Assembly (NCBI GenBank): GCA_017533915.1
Contig: JAFWHX010000015.1
Location: 62,001 to 126,000, forward strand
Length of the DNA stretch: 64,000 bases
Source of the DNA: Eubacterium sp.
GTDB taxonomy: Bacteria > Bacillota > Clostridia > Peptostreptococcales > Anaerovoracaceae
Reading direction: 5' to 3'
Below are positions 9,558 to 17,255 of the stretch, piece after piece. The notes beneath the pieces are model-generated. The model was not told the origin of the DNA. It made no database searches and worked only from the letters and a program-made list of their open reading frames with translations. The first letter of the stretch is position 1; each line of letters opens with the position of its first letter. The position numbers were made by a program, and so were the translations under genes.

Positions 9558-9586
9558 CAAAAAGGTACCCTGCCGATGGCACGTAC
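9558..9586 (-). terminator. Candidate attenuator in the pil operon leader
   Basis: On the minus strand, GTAC-G-TGCC-ATC-GGCA-GG-GTAC forms an 8-bp hairpin with a small internal loop, followed by C and five Ts. It lies upstream of pilB, 105 nt before the start codon and downstream of a TATAAT box. A second small hairpin (AGCC/GGCT) precedes it. This could be a regulated terminator. Confidence 0.45.
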
Positions 9587-9630
9587 GCAAAAACTGAGCC
9601 AAAATGGCTTTTATTTGATGTTATTGTAAC

Positions 9631-9636
9631 ATTATA
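9631..9636 (-). promoter_or_regulatory. Possible -10 box of the pil operon promoter
   Basis: The minus strand reads TATAAT here in an AT-rich stretch, about 180 nt before pilB. No clear -35 hexamer at 17 bp is visible; TTTTCA at 15 bp is the nearest. The stretch 9454-9766 otherwise holds the candidate attenuator and the terminator of the preceding operon, with no gene. Confidence 0.35.
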
Positions 9637-9715
9637 AAGGCTAAAATGCAATGAAAATTCAACGAAAATCGACGAAATACCTAATGAATTATTCATTGTT
9701 TTATATCGCGATGCA

Positions 9716-9752
9716 TAAAAAACACGGCTAGAGCATGTTGCTCTGAGCCGTG
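9716..9752 (-). terminator. Rho-independent terminator of the diguanylate cyclase operon
   Basis: The minus strand has a 13-bp stem (CACGGCT + AGAGCA arms, one bulged base, loop ACA) followed by a run of six Ts. It lies 15 nt after the GGDEF gene stop and separates that operon from pilB. Confidence 0.85.
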
Positions 9753-9766
9753 CATTCCGAATCGCG

Positions 9767-10927
9767 TTATTTCATGTTCTCCCGATCTGTTTTGCGTCGC
9801 CTGTCACCCGAGTGATGTGACGACTTCATAGTATACATCCTGTCGTCGATGATCTTCATGAACCGGTCAAGATCTCCTCCAGTATAGAGGCCTGTACCAT
9901 ACGATAATGAAAGTTTATACGGATTGGAAGCAAAGTGTTCCGCATTATATGCATCCAGGAATTTATTCACACGGCACATATAATCATCAAGTCCATGCTC
10001 CTTCTCGGTAAGCTTAAGCACTACGAACTCATCTCCGGCAAAGCGGAAAACAAGCTCGCTTTTGCTTCGTGCAGATTTAAGAATGCTCGCAACATCTCTA
10101 AGTACCCGGTCCCCTTCGGAATGTCCCAGATTGTCATTAATGTCTTTGAACCTGTCAACGTCGATCATCACTCCGGCAAACGACAGGCCGCGATTTATCC
10201 AGGATGAGGTGATAGTGTTCAGATACTGCCTGTTATATGTGTCGGCCAAAGCATCTACATATGCCATCTCATTCTGCTGCATCATGAACAGTCCGGTCAG
10301 ACCAATCGCAGCTGACAGCCATGCAAGTGACAAGCCATAGAATGCGAACTGGAGTCCTGCCCCGACAAGGATAGGAACCAGGAACACCATGATATTCAGG
10401 AACGGTTTGGCGCCTGTCTCTTTCTGGTATTTATGCGTTACCCACATTGCCGTAAGGCAATAGAACAGTATTACTATGTAATAAACATAACTGAAAGGCT
10501 TTCGCTCATAGATGTTCTGCTCTGTGATATAGTAGGCGATCGGAATAAAAAAGTTCATAATTGTCATCACAAACATAAATACTCCGATCATGATATGCGG
10601 CTTATAGTATTTCCAGATACGTTTCGGATCTCTGTAAAGTCCAAGCTCGACATAAAAAAGGAGACAGAGCGGGAGCAGCAGATTGACTGTATAAAGATAC
10701 GTATTGGCGATATAGTTAAAAGCTCTGGCTCCGGCAAACAGTTTGCCGTCTATTGTATATGAAAACGCCTCCATGAAGCACCCTGTCATTACTCCATAAA
10801 GCATCAAAACGAACAGCTTATCCTCTGTCTGCCTGCGAAGTATTCTGGTACTTGCGGCGTAGCGGAGAACAAGAATCAGGAATATTCCCACACCGTTTGC
10901 TATGTAAACTGAACGAAGATCTATCAT
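9767..10927 (-). CDS. Membrane diguanylate cyclase (GGDEF domain)
   Basis: This 386-residue protein has an N-terminal sensor half (about 1-215) of six to seven hydrophobic helices and a GGDEF domain from about residue 224. The domain has the expected start (DALADTYNRQYL), the magnesium/substrate site MIDVDRFKDIND and the signature motif FRFAGDEF. The first glycine is alanine (AGDEF), a variant found in some active cyclases. The inhibitory RxxD site five residues upstream reads SKSE, so product inhibition through that site is not expected. It would make c-di-GMP from two GTP. Position beside pilB with an MshEN domain suggests it feeds T4P control. Its start follows the stop of the upstream small gene by 3 nt. 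Confidence 0.92.
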   Translation of the reverse strand: MIDLRSVYIANGVGIFLILVLRYAASTRILRRQTEDKLFVLMLYGVMTGCFMEAFSYTIDGKLFAGARAFNYIANTYLYTVNLLLPLCLLFYVELGLYRDPKRIWKYYKPHIMIGVFMFVMTIMNFFIPIAYYITEQNIYERKPFSYVYYIVILFYCLTAMWVTHKYQKETGAKPFLNIMVFLVPILVGAGLQFAFYGLSLAWLSAAIGLTGLFMMQQNEMAYVDALADTYNRQYLNTITSSWINRGLSFAGVMIDVDRFKDINDNLGHSEGDRVLRDVASILKSARSKSELVFRFAGDEFVVLKLTEKEHGLDDYMCRVNKFLDAYNAEHFASNPYKLSLSYGTGLYTGGDLDRFMKIIDDRMYTMKSSHHSGDRRRKTDRENMK

Positions 10928-10930
10928 TGA

Positions 10931-11311
10931 TCAGTCACCATTTTGTCCCTTATTGTTCAGATCGCGCATCTCATCTTCTATCTTATACCATCGCTGTACT
11001 GTATTCTCAAGAAAAAAATAATAGCTGAAATAAAATGCCAGAAGCACGGCAAAAGCGAGCATGAACAAGGCTGCTCCAACACCGAGCTCTGGATGTATAA
11101 GCACCAGATATACTGCAAACAGTTCAACTATAACACTCATCGCAGTTACGATTAGATGAATCAGGCGCTCATGCTGCAGCACCGCGATCTTCCTTCTGTG
11201 CTCAGCAAGCATATCATCTGTAACCACGTGGCCGTTGATCGCTGCTCTGACAGCAGCTTCATGTTCGCGGCAGTATTTCTTCAGATCTATTCCAAAAGAA
11301 TCACTTTTCAT
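10931..11311 (-). CDS. Small membrane protein of unknown function, coupled to the GGDEF gene
   Basis: The protein has 126 residues. The N-terminal half is soluble and charged (about 1-50, with CREHEAAVRAAINGH). Two adjacent hydrophobic segments follow at about 52-72 and 76-98, then a charged helical tail. I do not recognise the family. It ends 3 nt before the diguanylate cyclase start, so the two are translated together. A role in modulating or localising the cyclase is a guess from context. It is divergently transcribed from the first pilin gene across 188 AT-rich bp. Confidence 0.65.
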   Translation of the reverse strand: MKSDSFGIDLKKYCREHEAAVRAAINGHVVTDDMLAEHRRKIAVLQHERLIHLIVTAMSVIVELFAVYLVLIHPELGVGAALFMLAFAVLLAFYFSYYFFLENTVQRWYKIEDEMRDLNNKGQNGD

Positions 11312-11499
11312 ATCTGCCTCTTTATAACTTCTGATCTGTTTTTATTATACCATATAGTAAATCATATAAGCAGAACTATCTGTTTCAGCCACATGTTTTA
11401 ATATATCTGTAATATTTACAGTTTATTATATAATATTATTTGATTTAAAATTTTAATATGCTATTATTAATCATAGTATTTAATAAGGAGGCAGCAACT

Positions 11500-12267
11500 A
11501 TGAATAAAAAAGGCTTTACTCTTGCAGAGCTTCTTATAGTTGTAGCGATAATCGCTGTTCTGGTTGTGATCGCTATTCCCATTTTCACAAAGCAGCTTGA
11601 ACGGAGTCGCGAAGCCACAGATCTGGCGAATGTACGCAGCGCTTATGCTGAGGTCATGACAGCAGCCGCAAGCAACGATACAAGTTCACCAGTATATAAG
11701 GGCGACGGTACTTATCAGTCAGTGGTCTCACCATTAAAGCAGAAAGAAGATGGGTGGGCTACAAATGTAGATAACATAGAGATTGGCGGCGTACCCAGCA
11801 GTACATGGATAGGCGAGCCGACAGCTGGAGGAAGCTGTACGGTAAGTTTCAATACCTCGTCCGAAAAAGTCACCATCAACTGGGGCGGATCAGGCGGCGG
11901 CACTGGCGGTGACACTCCAGGAGGAGATGGCGGTGACACTCCAGGAGGAGATGGCGGCGGCGGAGATGATCCAGCTTCAGAAACTGCGGCGCCTTTGGAT
12001 TCTGCTATTAAATCTGCAGCAGAAGCTGCATTGCTTAACCTTATAGGTACTCCACATGGTTCCCAGAGACTTACTGTTACCATCAGTAACGGAACAGTTT
12101 CAGTGAATACTCACGGCAATCCAAGCGAACGTGTAACCGAAGCTTCAGTTATCAATGTGCTTAGATCATTACCTGGAGTTACATTTGATTCATCCGGAAA
12201 GATGTACAGCAACGGACATCCGGTGACAGATACGATCGCAGTTCATTACACGCCGAGCGGACATTAA
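11500..12267 (+). CDS. Type IV prepilin with Gly-rich linker and extra C-terminal domain
   Basis: ATG 11500 (after AAGGAGGCAGCA) gives 255 residues; an in-frame ATG at 11458 lacks a binding site and would lengthen the leader. The class III leader MNKKG is cut before FTLAELLIVVAIIAVLV, with Glu5 of the mature protein present. A pilin core follows to about residue 128, then a Gly/Asp/Pro linker (about 129-162) made partly by a perfect 24-bp duplication at 11908-11955 that repeats GDTPGGDG. A C-terminal domain of about 90 residues (LTVTISNGTVSVNTHG and onward) has no counterpart in the second pilin. This suggests a major-pilin duplicate carrying an exposed module, perhaps a minor or adhesive pilin. 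It is one of only four plus-strand genes here. Confidence 0.9.
   Translation: MNKKGFTLAELLIVVAIIAVLVVIAIPIFTKQLERSREATDLANVRSAYAEVMTAAASNDTSSPVYKGDGTYQSVVSPLKQKEDGWATNVDNIEIGGVPSSTWIGEPTAGGSCTVSFNTSSEKVTINWGGSGGGTGGDTPGGDGGDTPGGDGGGGDDPASETAAPLDSAIKSAAEAALLNLIGTPHGSQRLTVTISNGTVSVNTHGNPSERVTEASVINVLRSLPGVTFDSSGKMYSNGHPVTDTIAVHYTPSGH
11908..11955 (+). repeat. Perfect 24-bp tandem duplication inside the pilin linker
   Basis: Positions 11908-11931 and 11932-11955 are identical. They encode two copies of GDTPGGDG in the linker between the pilin core and the C-terminal domain. Copy number changes would keep frame and alter linker length. Confidence 0.9.
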
Positions 12268-12311
12268 TCACAGTAATTTATCGCAAATAGTGCCATATTT
12301 CTGAAGAATAA

Positions 12312-12352
12312 GCAGGCTGACAATACACATAGTATTTGCAGCCTGCTCTTTT
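12312..12352 (+). terminator. Terminator of the first pilin gene
   Basis: GCAGGCTG (12312-12319) pairs with CAGCCTGC (12339-12346) and is followed by TCTTTTATT, 45 nt after the pilin stop codon. The rest of 12355-12620 holds no supportable gene. Confidence 0.8.
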
Positions 12353-12620
12353 ATTATCATTTGAAATATAGCAAACAGTGTTGATCGTCATACCAAGCCA
12401 GATTATTAGAGGATTGATGCAGTTTTGTGGTCCGCGCAAAAGGTTTTGCTGGAAATCGTGGCCGAAATTGTGATTCCTTGAGTTTTCGGTCACAAAGAGA
12501 TGTTTTACCAACATGTTTTGTCCTATATGCCCCTATAGGCCTATAAGTCTCATATAACCCCTCCTTGCTGCCAGATAGCATGGCAGAAATACAGCTTGCA
12601 GAATCCGCACGTAAGAGATC

Positions 12621-12654
12621 ACAAAAAACGACCAGCTCTTTCGAGCTGGCCGTC
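12621..12654 (-). terminator. Terminator of the second pilin gene
   Basis: On the minus strand, GCCAGCTC-GAAA-GAGCTGGT forms a strong hairpin followed by six Ts. It lies about 50 nt after the second pilin's stop. Confidence 0.88.
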
Positions 12655-12706
12655 ATCATGATCGGATTTAATTAACTGAAACCTTTTGAATCACTAATGC
12701 TAAACG

Positions 12707-13093
12707 CTATTTTGTAACAGTTACCGTACCGTTTGCTGCGACATTAACTTTAACTGTATCACCCTTTACGATATCAGGAATTTCGATGTCTGCTTCAGCA
12801 CCATCTATACGTGTCTTAAGGGTCGGTGATCCACCTTCGATCAGCCAGCCTGATGTCTGCTGCTTAATAGTTGTTACTGTAGCAGTTTTTGCTGTAGTTG
12901 AACCATCTGCAAGATAGTCAGAAACAGCTTCTGCATATGCAGCACGGATGTTTGAGAGGTCTGTAGCTTCACGGCTTCTCTCGAGCTGCTTTGTGAAGAT
13001 AGGAATAGCAATAGCAACGAGTACTGCGATAATAGCTACAACGATTAAGAGTTCGGCTAATGTGAAGCCTTTTTTGTTGTTCTTCTTGTTCAT
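12707..13093 (-). CDS. Type IV prepilin (probable major pilin)
   Basis: The protein has 128 residues from ATG 13093, which is placed 7-8 nt after AAGGAG; an upstream in-frame ATG at 13114 lacks such a site. The leader MNKKNNKKG is followed by FTLAELLIVVAIIAVLVAI, and the first 40 mature residues are almost identical to the other pilin. The short globular part (about 80 residues) has no cysteines and no added domain, typical of Gram-positive major pilins. It has its own promoter (13277-13305), a long leader and its own terminator, which fits high expression as the structural subunit. Confidence 0.92.
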   Translation of the reverse strand: MNKKNNKKGFTLAELLIVVAIIAVLVAIAIPIFTKQLERSREATDLSNIRAAYAEAVSDYLADGSTTAKTATVTTIKQQTSGWLIEGGSPTLKTRIDGAEADIEIPDIVKGDTVKVNVAANGTVTVTK

Positions 13094-13270
13094 TGAAATT
13101 CTCCTTCCTGACAAGAATCCCGGGGGATGATATTTTGTTTAAGTTTCATGAACAATTCATTTCCCCCGATAGCAAATGAACGCTCACATTAGGTATACTT
13201 TACTTTCGGTAAAGTATATATCATCACATCTCTATGCTTGTTGGCCTGGGATGTTTAAACCTATTTCTAA
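13094..13270 (-). promoter_or_regulatory. Long structured 5' leader of the major pilin gene
   Basis: The predicted transcript carries about 175 nt before the start codon. It contains a 9-bp hairpin ATACTTTAC-CGAAA-GTAAAGTAT near 13195-13220 and a second arm pair CGGGGGA ... TCCCCCG (7 bp, about 31-nt loop) near 13121-13168. No c-di-GMP riboswitch consensus was recognised. mRNA stabilisation or regulation are both possible. Confidence 0.4.
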
Positions 13271-13276
13271 CATCGG

Positions 13277-13305
13277 ATTTTAGCATAATATCAATGATTA
13301 TGCAA
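13277..13305 (-). promoter_or_regulatory. Sigma-A-type promoter for the major pilin
   Basis: On the minus strand TTGCAT (13305-13300) and TAAAAT (13282-13277) are separated by exactly 17 bp. The box pair lies in the 262-bp gap between the PTS operon's last stop and the pilin gene. Confidence 0.6.
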
Positions 13306-13355
13306 TATTTATTTCCTAAACACGTATTTTATATCATCGTTACATTAAAAAATCA

Positions 13356-15386
13356 TTAAGACAATAATAGTATGATTACCATCGGGGAAAATCCTGCATT
13401 TTTTATTACATCCAGATCTGCCTCCATGACCTGATCGCCTTTGTGAACGGGGTCTCCTTCCTTCACGAGCACGCTGAAACCGTTTCCTCCCAGGTTTACT
13501 GTATCTATTCCGACATGCACCAGAATCTTCATTCCATTTGACGCGGTAAATGTTATCGCATGCCTGGTCTCTGCTATCCCCGAGACCGTTCCGTCACACG
13601 GTGCGTATATTTTCCCGTTATCCGGCATGATCCCGACACATCTGCCAAGTGTTCCGCCGGCAAATGCCGGATCTGGTATATCTTCCATCGGTATCAGCCT
13701 GCCATCAGCAGCTGCTGCCAGCTCGATGTTTTCTTCGTTCCCCGCAAGTCTCTTTTCTGCATCGATCACGAGAGCCTTCGTCTTTTCCACTTTACCGACA
13801 GATACTGACAGCTCATCCACCCCACGCCTGATCAGCTCTTCGACCGCTTCCGGATTGGCGGCGAGCTCACCGCATACAGCGGTAGGAACATTGTTCTGAT
13901 GCCCAGCCGAAGCCGTCATCTCGATGAGCCTGAGCACCGCATCATGCATCGGGTCATAATACTCGTCGAGCCCCACGGCCTCGCGGTCAAGAGCAAGAGT
14001 GTATTGTGTAAGGTCGTTAGTCCCGATACTGAAGAAGTCGACTATCTTCGAAAGCTCGTCCGCTATCATCACCGCGGCCGGCGTCTCTACCATGATCCCA
14101 AGCGGCGGAACCCGGTACTCCACATCCTCGTCAGCCAGCTCCTTCGCGCATTTCTCCATCAAAGTCCTGACCGCTTCTACTTCCCGGCAGGCCGCGATCA
14201 TTGGCACCATGATGCGTACGTTTCCATATACTGCAGCTCTGAGCAGAGCCCTGAGCTGTGTCCTGAACAAAGCCTCTTCTTTCAGGGATACTCTTACTCC
14301 TCTGCATCCGAGCGCAGGATTCTTCTCATCAGGGAGCTTCAGCCAGTCCGCTTTCTTGTCCGAGCCCAGGTCCATCGTGCGGATCACGGTCTCCTTCCCT
14401 GCCATCGCCTCAGCCACGGCTTTATATGCCTGGAACTGCTCCTCTTCAGACGGTGCCTCCTTATCTGCAAGGAACAAAAGCTCTGTCCTGAAAAGCCCTA
14501 CCCCCTCGGCTCCTGATCTCTTCAGCGCGTCGATCTCCTGCGGTCCAGAGATGTTTGCATATACTTTCGTCCGCGTGGATCCCCGGTGAGCATTTTCAAG
14601 CTCGCGTTTCTTTTTTTCATTAAGCTCGTTCATCTTCAGAACAGCTTTCTGATATGTTTCCTTATCCAGATCGGTCGCGAGCATGCTCCCGTCGATCATG
14701 AGCAGCACATCTCTTCCCTCTGCCTCTGCTTTTTCATCAGGCGTGCATTCGTTCGTGCTCATCTCTGCACGGATCGCTCCCACAGCTTCTGATGACCCGT
14801 AGCAATACGGTATGCCAAGGTTTCCTGCCATGATCGACACATGTGACGTCGGCGCTCCATTCACGGTTACTATCCCTAGGATCATCTCCTGGTCGAACGC
14901 TGTGAGCTGCGCAGGGCTCAGCTCATCCGCCACGATTATAGCAGGCTCTTTCAGAGCATCAGTACTTTGCCCACTTCTGATGATATCTGCGAGTCTTTCG
15001 CTTAATCCAATGATATCATCTCCGCGCTGCCTGATATACTCACTCTCATTTCCCCGTATCACTTCAGCAAGCTCTTTGCCCGCGTCTATTGCTGCAGCGG
15101 CAGCATCCAGCTTCTTGTCAGCGATCAGCTTTTTAGCAGTATCAATGAATTTGTCATCTTTCAGAAGAAGACTTTCCATCTCATAGATGCCGACGTTATC
15201 CTTATCCGCCTTAGATGCGGCATTAGTGAGTTCTTTGTCAAGCTTTCTGACAGCATCGTCAAAGCGTGCCTCTTCAGTTTCGGCATCATCAGCAGCTGCC
15301 GGCTTAGAACCGCTCCTTTTCTCGATGAAAAAAGCTTTCCCGGCGGCAAAGCCTTTTTGTGCAATTGTCAGTTCAAATCGTTTCAT
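13356..15386 (-). CDS. PTS enzyme I fused to an EIIA-Glc-type domain
   Basis: The protein has 676 residues. Residues 1-545 are enzyme I: the phosphohistidine region reads APTSHVSIMAG, and the PEP-binding barrel contains GVGLFRTELLF and FSIGTNDLTQY. From about residue 550 an EIIA (glucose/sucrose superfamily) domain follows, with both conserved histidines (ETRHAITF and LVHVGIDTVNL). Enzyme I is autophosphorylated by PEP and passes phosphate to HPr; EIIA takes it from HPr and gives it to EIIB. The HPr and EIIB partners are fused in the adjacent gene (gap 6 nt). Enzyme I is about 570 residues when alone, so the extra length is a true domain. The C-terminus looks slightly shortened compared with other EIIA domains. 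Confidence 0.92.
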   Translation of the reverse strand: MKRFELTIAQKGFAAGKAFFIEKRSGSKPAAADDAETEEARFDDAVRKLDKELTNAASKADKDNVGIYEMESLLLKDDKFIDTAKKLIADKKLDAAAAAIDAGKELAEVIRGNESEYIRQRGDDIIGLSERLADIIRSGQSTDALKEPAIIVADELSPAQLTAFDQEMILGIVTVNGAPTSHVSIMAGNLGIPYCYGSSEAVGAIRAEMSTNECTPDEKAEAEGRDVLLMIDGSMLATDLDKETYQKAVLKMNELNEKKKRELENAHRGSTRTKVYANISGPQEIDALKRSGAEGVGLFRTELLFLADKEAPSEEEQFQAYKAVAEAMAGKETVIRTMDLGSDKKADWLKLPDEKNPALGCRGVRVSLKEEALFRTQLRALLRAAVYGNVRIMVPMIAACREVEAVRTLMEKCAKELADEDVEYRVPPLGIMVETPAAVMIADELSKIVDFFSIGTNDLTQYTLALDREAVGLDEYYDPMHDAVLRLIEMTASAGHQNNVPTAVCGELAANPEAVEELIRRGVDELSVSVGKVEKTKALVIDAEKRLAGNEENIELAAAADGRLIPMEDIPDPAFAGGTLGRCVGIMPDNGKIYAPCDGTVSGIAETRHAITFTASNGMKILVHVGIDTVNLGGNGFSVLVKEGDPVHKGDQVMEADLDVIKNAGFSPMVIILLLS

Positions 15387-15392
15387 AGCTTT

Positions 15393-17195
15393 TTACATAT
15401 TCTGTTCCAGAAACTCTTTTACTGCTTTAAGTGCAGTATCTGAATCCTTTCCTTCTGCTGATATCTTCAGCAGTGTCCCCTGTGATGCGCCCAGTTCCAT
15501 AATATCAAATACACTTCTGGCAGACGCAGTCTTACCGTTTGCCGAGATCTCCACCTTGCAGTCATACTGTTTTGCTATCTGGCTGAGCTTCCCTGCCGGT
15601 CTGGCATGGATCCCCGCAGGATCCTTTATCGTATACTCAAAACTGTTCGGCAGTATGAGGATCATGATAGGATCACCATGATGTACTGCCGGATAGCAAT
15701 CAGTATCATCAACAGGTACAGTGCTTTCTGAGGCCTTCTCATCACCTTCATTAACATCCCGTGCCTGTGCAAGCTCAGCAGCGCTGTATGTAAAGTCTGT
15801 TATTAGAAATGCGCATATATATGAAACTAAAAGGCCGGCCAGATAGAACATTACGCTCTTGACTGCACCATTCGGACCGCTCGTCATCACGAACGCACCC
15901 AGAATGCCGGAAGGCCCCCATGTCGTGGAAGCGACCTCGGCAGCCATCACAAGCGCACCTCCAAACCCTGCACCCAGACCGGCTGTGATGAACGGCTTGC
16001 CCAGAGGAAGCGTTACGCCATATATCAGCGGCTCTCCTACTCCAAGGAAGCCAGCTGGAAGCGCGCCTTTTATTATCGAGCAGAGTCCTTTGTCTCCTGC
16101 ATGCTTAGCTTTGATATATATCGCTATAGCCGCACCTACCTGTCCTGCTCCAGCCATAGCGAGCGCAGGATAAAGTGTCACATAGCCTATCTCCTGGAGC
16201 TGCACGGAATACAGAGCTACAAGCCCGTGGTGCATCCCTGCAGCGACGAGCGGTAGGAACATCGCGGCTGAGACATATCCTGCTATGATCCTTACTATTA
16301 TGCTCTCAGACAGACAGAAACGGCTCACTACCCAGACTATCCCGCTTGAGACATAGCCGAGAGCAGGCATTATGATCAGGATATACGGCACAGCGCAGAT
16401 CAGCATCGTCAGGAGCGGAGTGAAGATCACATCTACACTCTCAGGCATCTTTGATCTTATCTTCTTCTCAACTATCGAGAGCAGAAATACGCCGACTATA
16501 ACGGCAAGCACTCCACCTTTGCCTGTATTCAGTATCGAATTGAGAGGCGTTTCCTCGTCATAAAGTTCCAACGTCTGCGATATATCAGCGATCCCCGGGA
16601 GTGTCGTTATCATACCGAGCATGCCGCCAAGTATAGGTGTCGCGCCGAACCGCTCTGCCGCACGATAACCTGCCCAGGCCGTAAGATACGTCATGAACGC
16701 GTTATTGATAAGTGAGAGCAGATTATATATGATATTCCAGACTTTGATATCGGCATAATCCGGCACGAGCTGTGCTATGATCGCAGCAAAACCTGCGCAT
16801 AGACCTGCTGCTATGATACCTGGGATCAGCGGCACGAATATATCACCCAGTGTCTTTAAAAATGCTTTGACTCGCTTCAGACCGCTGTCTGAACCGCCGC
16901 GGTCATCGGAACCAGTCTCCGCGCCGATGTCATCATCTGAGCCAAGCCCCAGCTCATGGAACTTATCAGCATACTTCCTGCTTTTCCCAGGTCCTACGAC
17001 GATCTCATAATAACGATCACGGTCATGGATAAGTTCAAGCACATCATCCATTACCCGAATCGATGCAGCATCGACCGACGCATCGTCTCTGACCGTTACC
17101 CGCACCCGCGTCATACAGTTCGTGACATTGACGATGTTTCCGCTTCCGCCGAGGCGGTCAGCCATCTTTTTAACATTTTCTACGTAATCAGCCAT
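15393..17195 (-). CDS. PTS EIIB-EIIC permease fused to HPr
   Basis: The protein has 600 residues. EIIB occupies about 1-85 with phosphocysteine 27 in TNCMTRVRV. EIIC (about 110-470) has around ten membrane segments and the signature GVGEPLIYGVTLPLGKPF, as in the sucrose/beta-glucoside/N-acetylmuramate branch. After an acidic linker, residues about 515-600 form a complete HPr with phosphohistidine in GIHARPAG and a serine at the regulatory position (RSVFDIMEL). Together with the EI-EIIA gene this supplies every PTS phosphocarrier. The sugar is not predictable; MurP-like features are only suggestive, and no sugar-phosphate hydrolase is adjacent. Confidence 0.92.
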   Translation of the reverse strand: MADYVENVKKMADRLGGSGNIVNVTNCMTRVRVTVRDDASVDAASIRVMDDVLELIHDRDRYYEIVVGPGKSRKYADKFHELGLGSDDDIGAETGSDDRGGSDSGLKRVKAFLKTLGDIFVPLIPGIIAAGLCAGFAAIIAQLVPDYADIKVWNIIYNLLSLINNAFMTYLTAWAGYRAAERFGATPILGGMLGMITTLPGIADISQTLELYDEETPLNSILNTGKGGVLAVIVGVFLLSIVEKKIRSKMPESVDVIFTPLLTMLICAVPYILIIMPALGYVSSGIVWVVSRFCLSESIIVRIIAGYVSAAMFLPLVAAGMHHGLVALYSVQLQEIGYVTLYPALAMAGAGQVGAAIAIYIKAKHAGDKGLCSIIKGALPAGFLGVGEPLIYGVTLPLGKPFITAGLGAGFGGALVMAAEVASTTWGPSGILGAFVMTSGPNGAVKSVMFYLAGLLVSYICAFLITDFTYSAAELAQARDVNEGDEKASESTVPVDDTDCYPAVHHGDPIMILILPNSFEYTIKDPAGIHARPAGKLSQIAKQYDCKVEISANGKTASARSVFDIMELGASQGTLLKISAEGKDSDTALKAVKEFLEQNM

Positions 17196-17255
17196 AAGCA
17201 GCTACCTTTATATCCGTACCCTTAACTTTACTCATCATGACAGGTCAGATAATTA

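Noticed and set aside
12278-12659. Small genes between the two pilins
   Set aside because: Open frames on the minus strand have no convincing start and odd composition, and they overlap the two pilin terminators.
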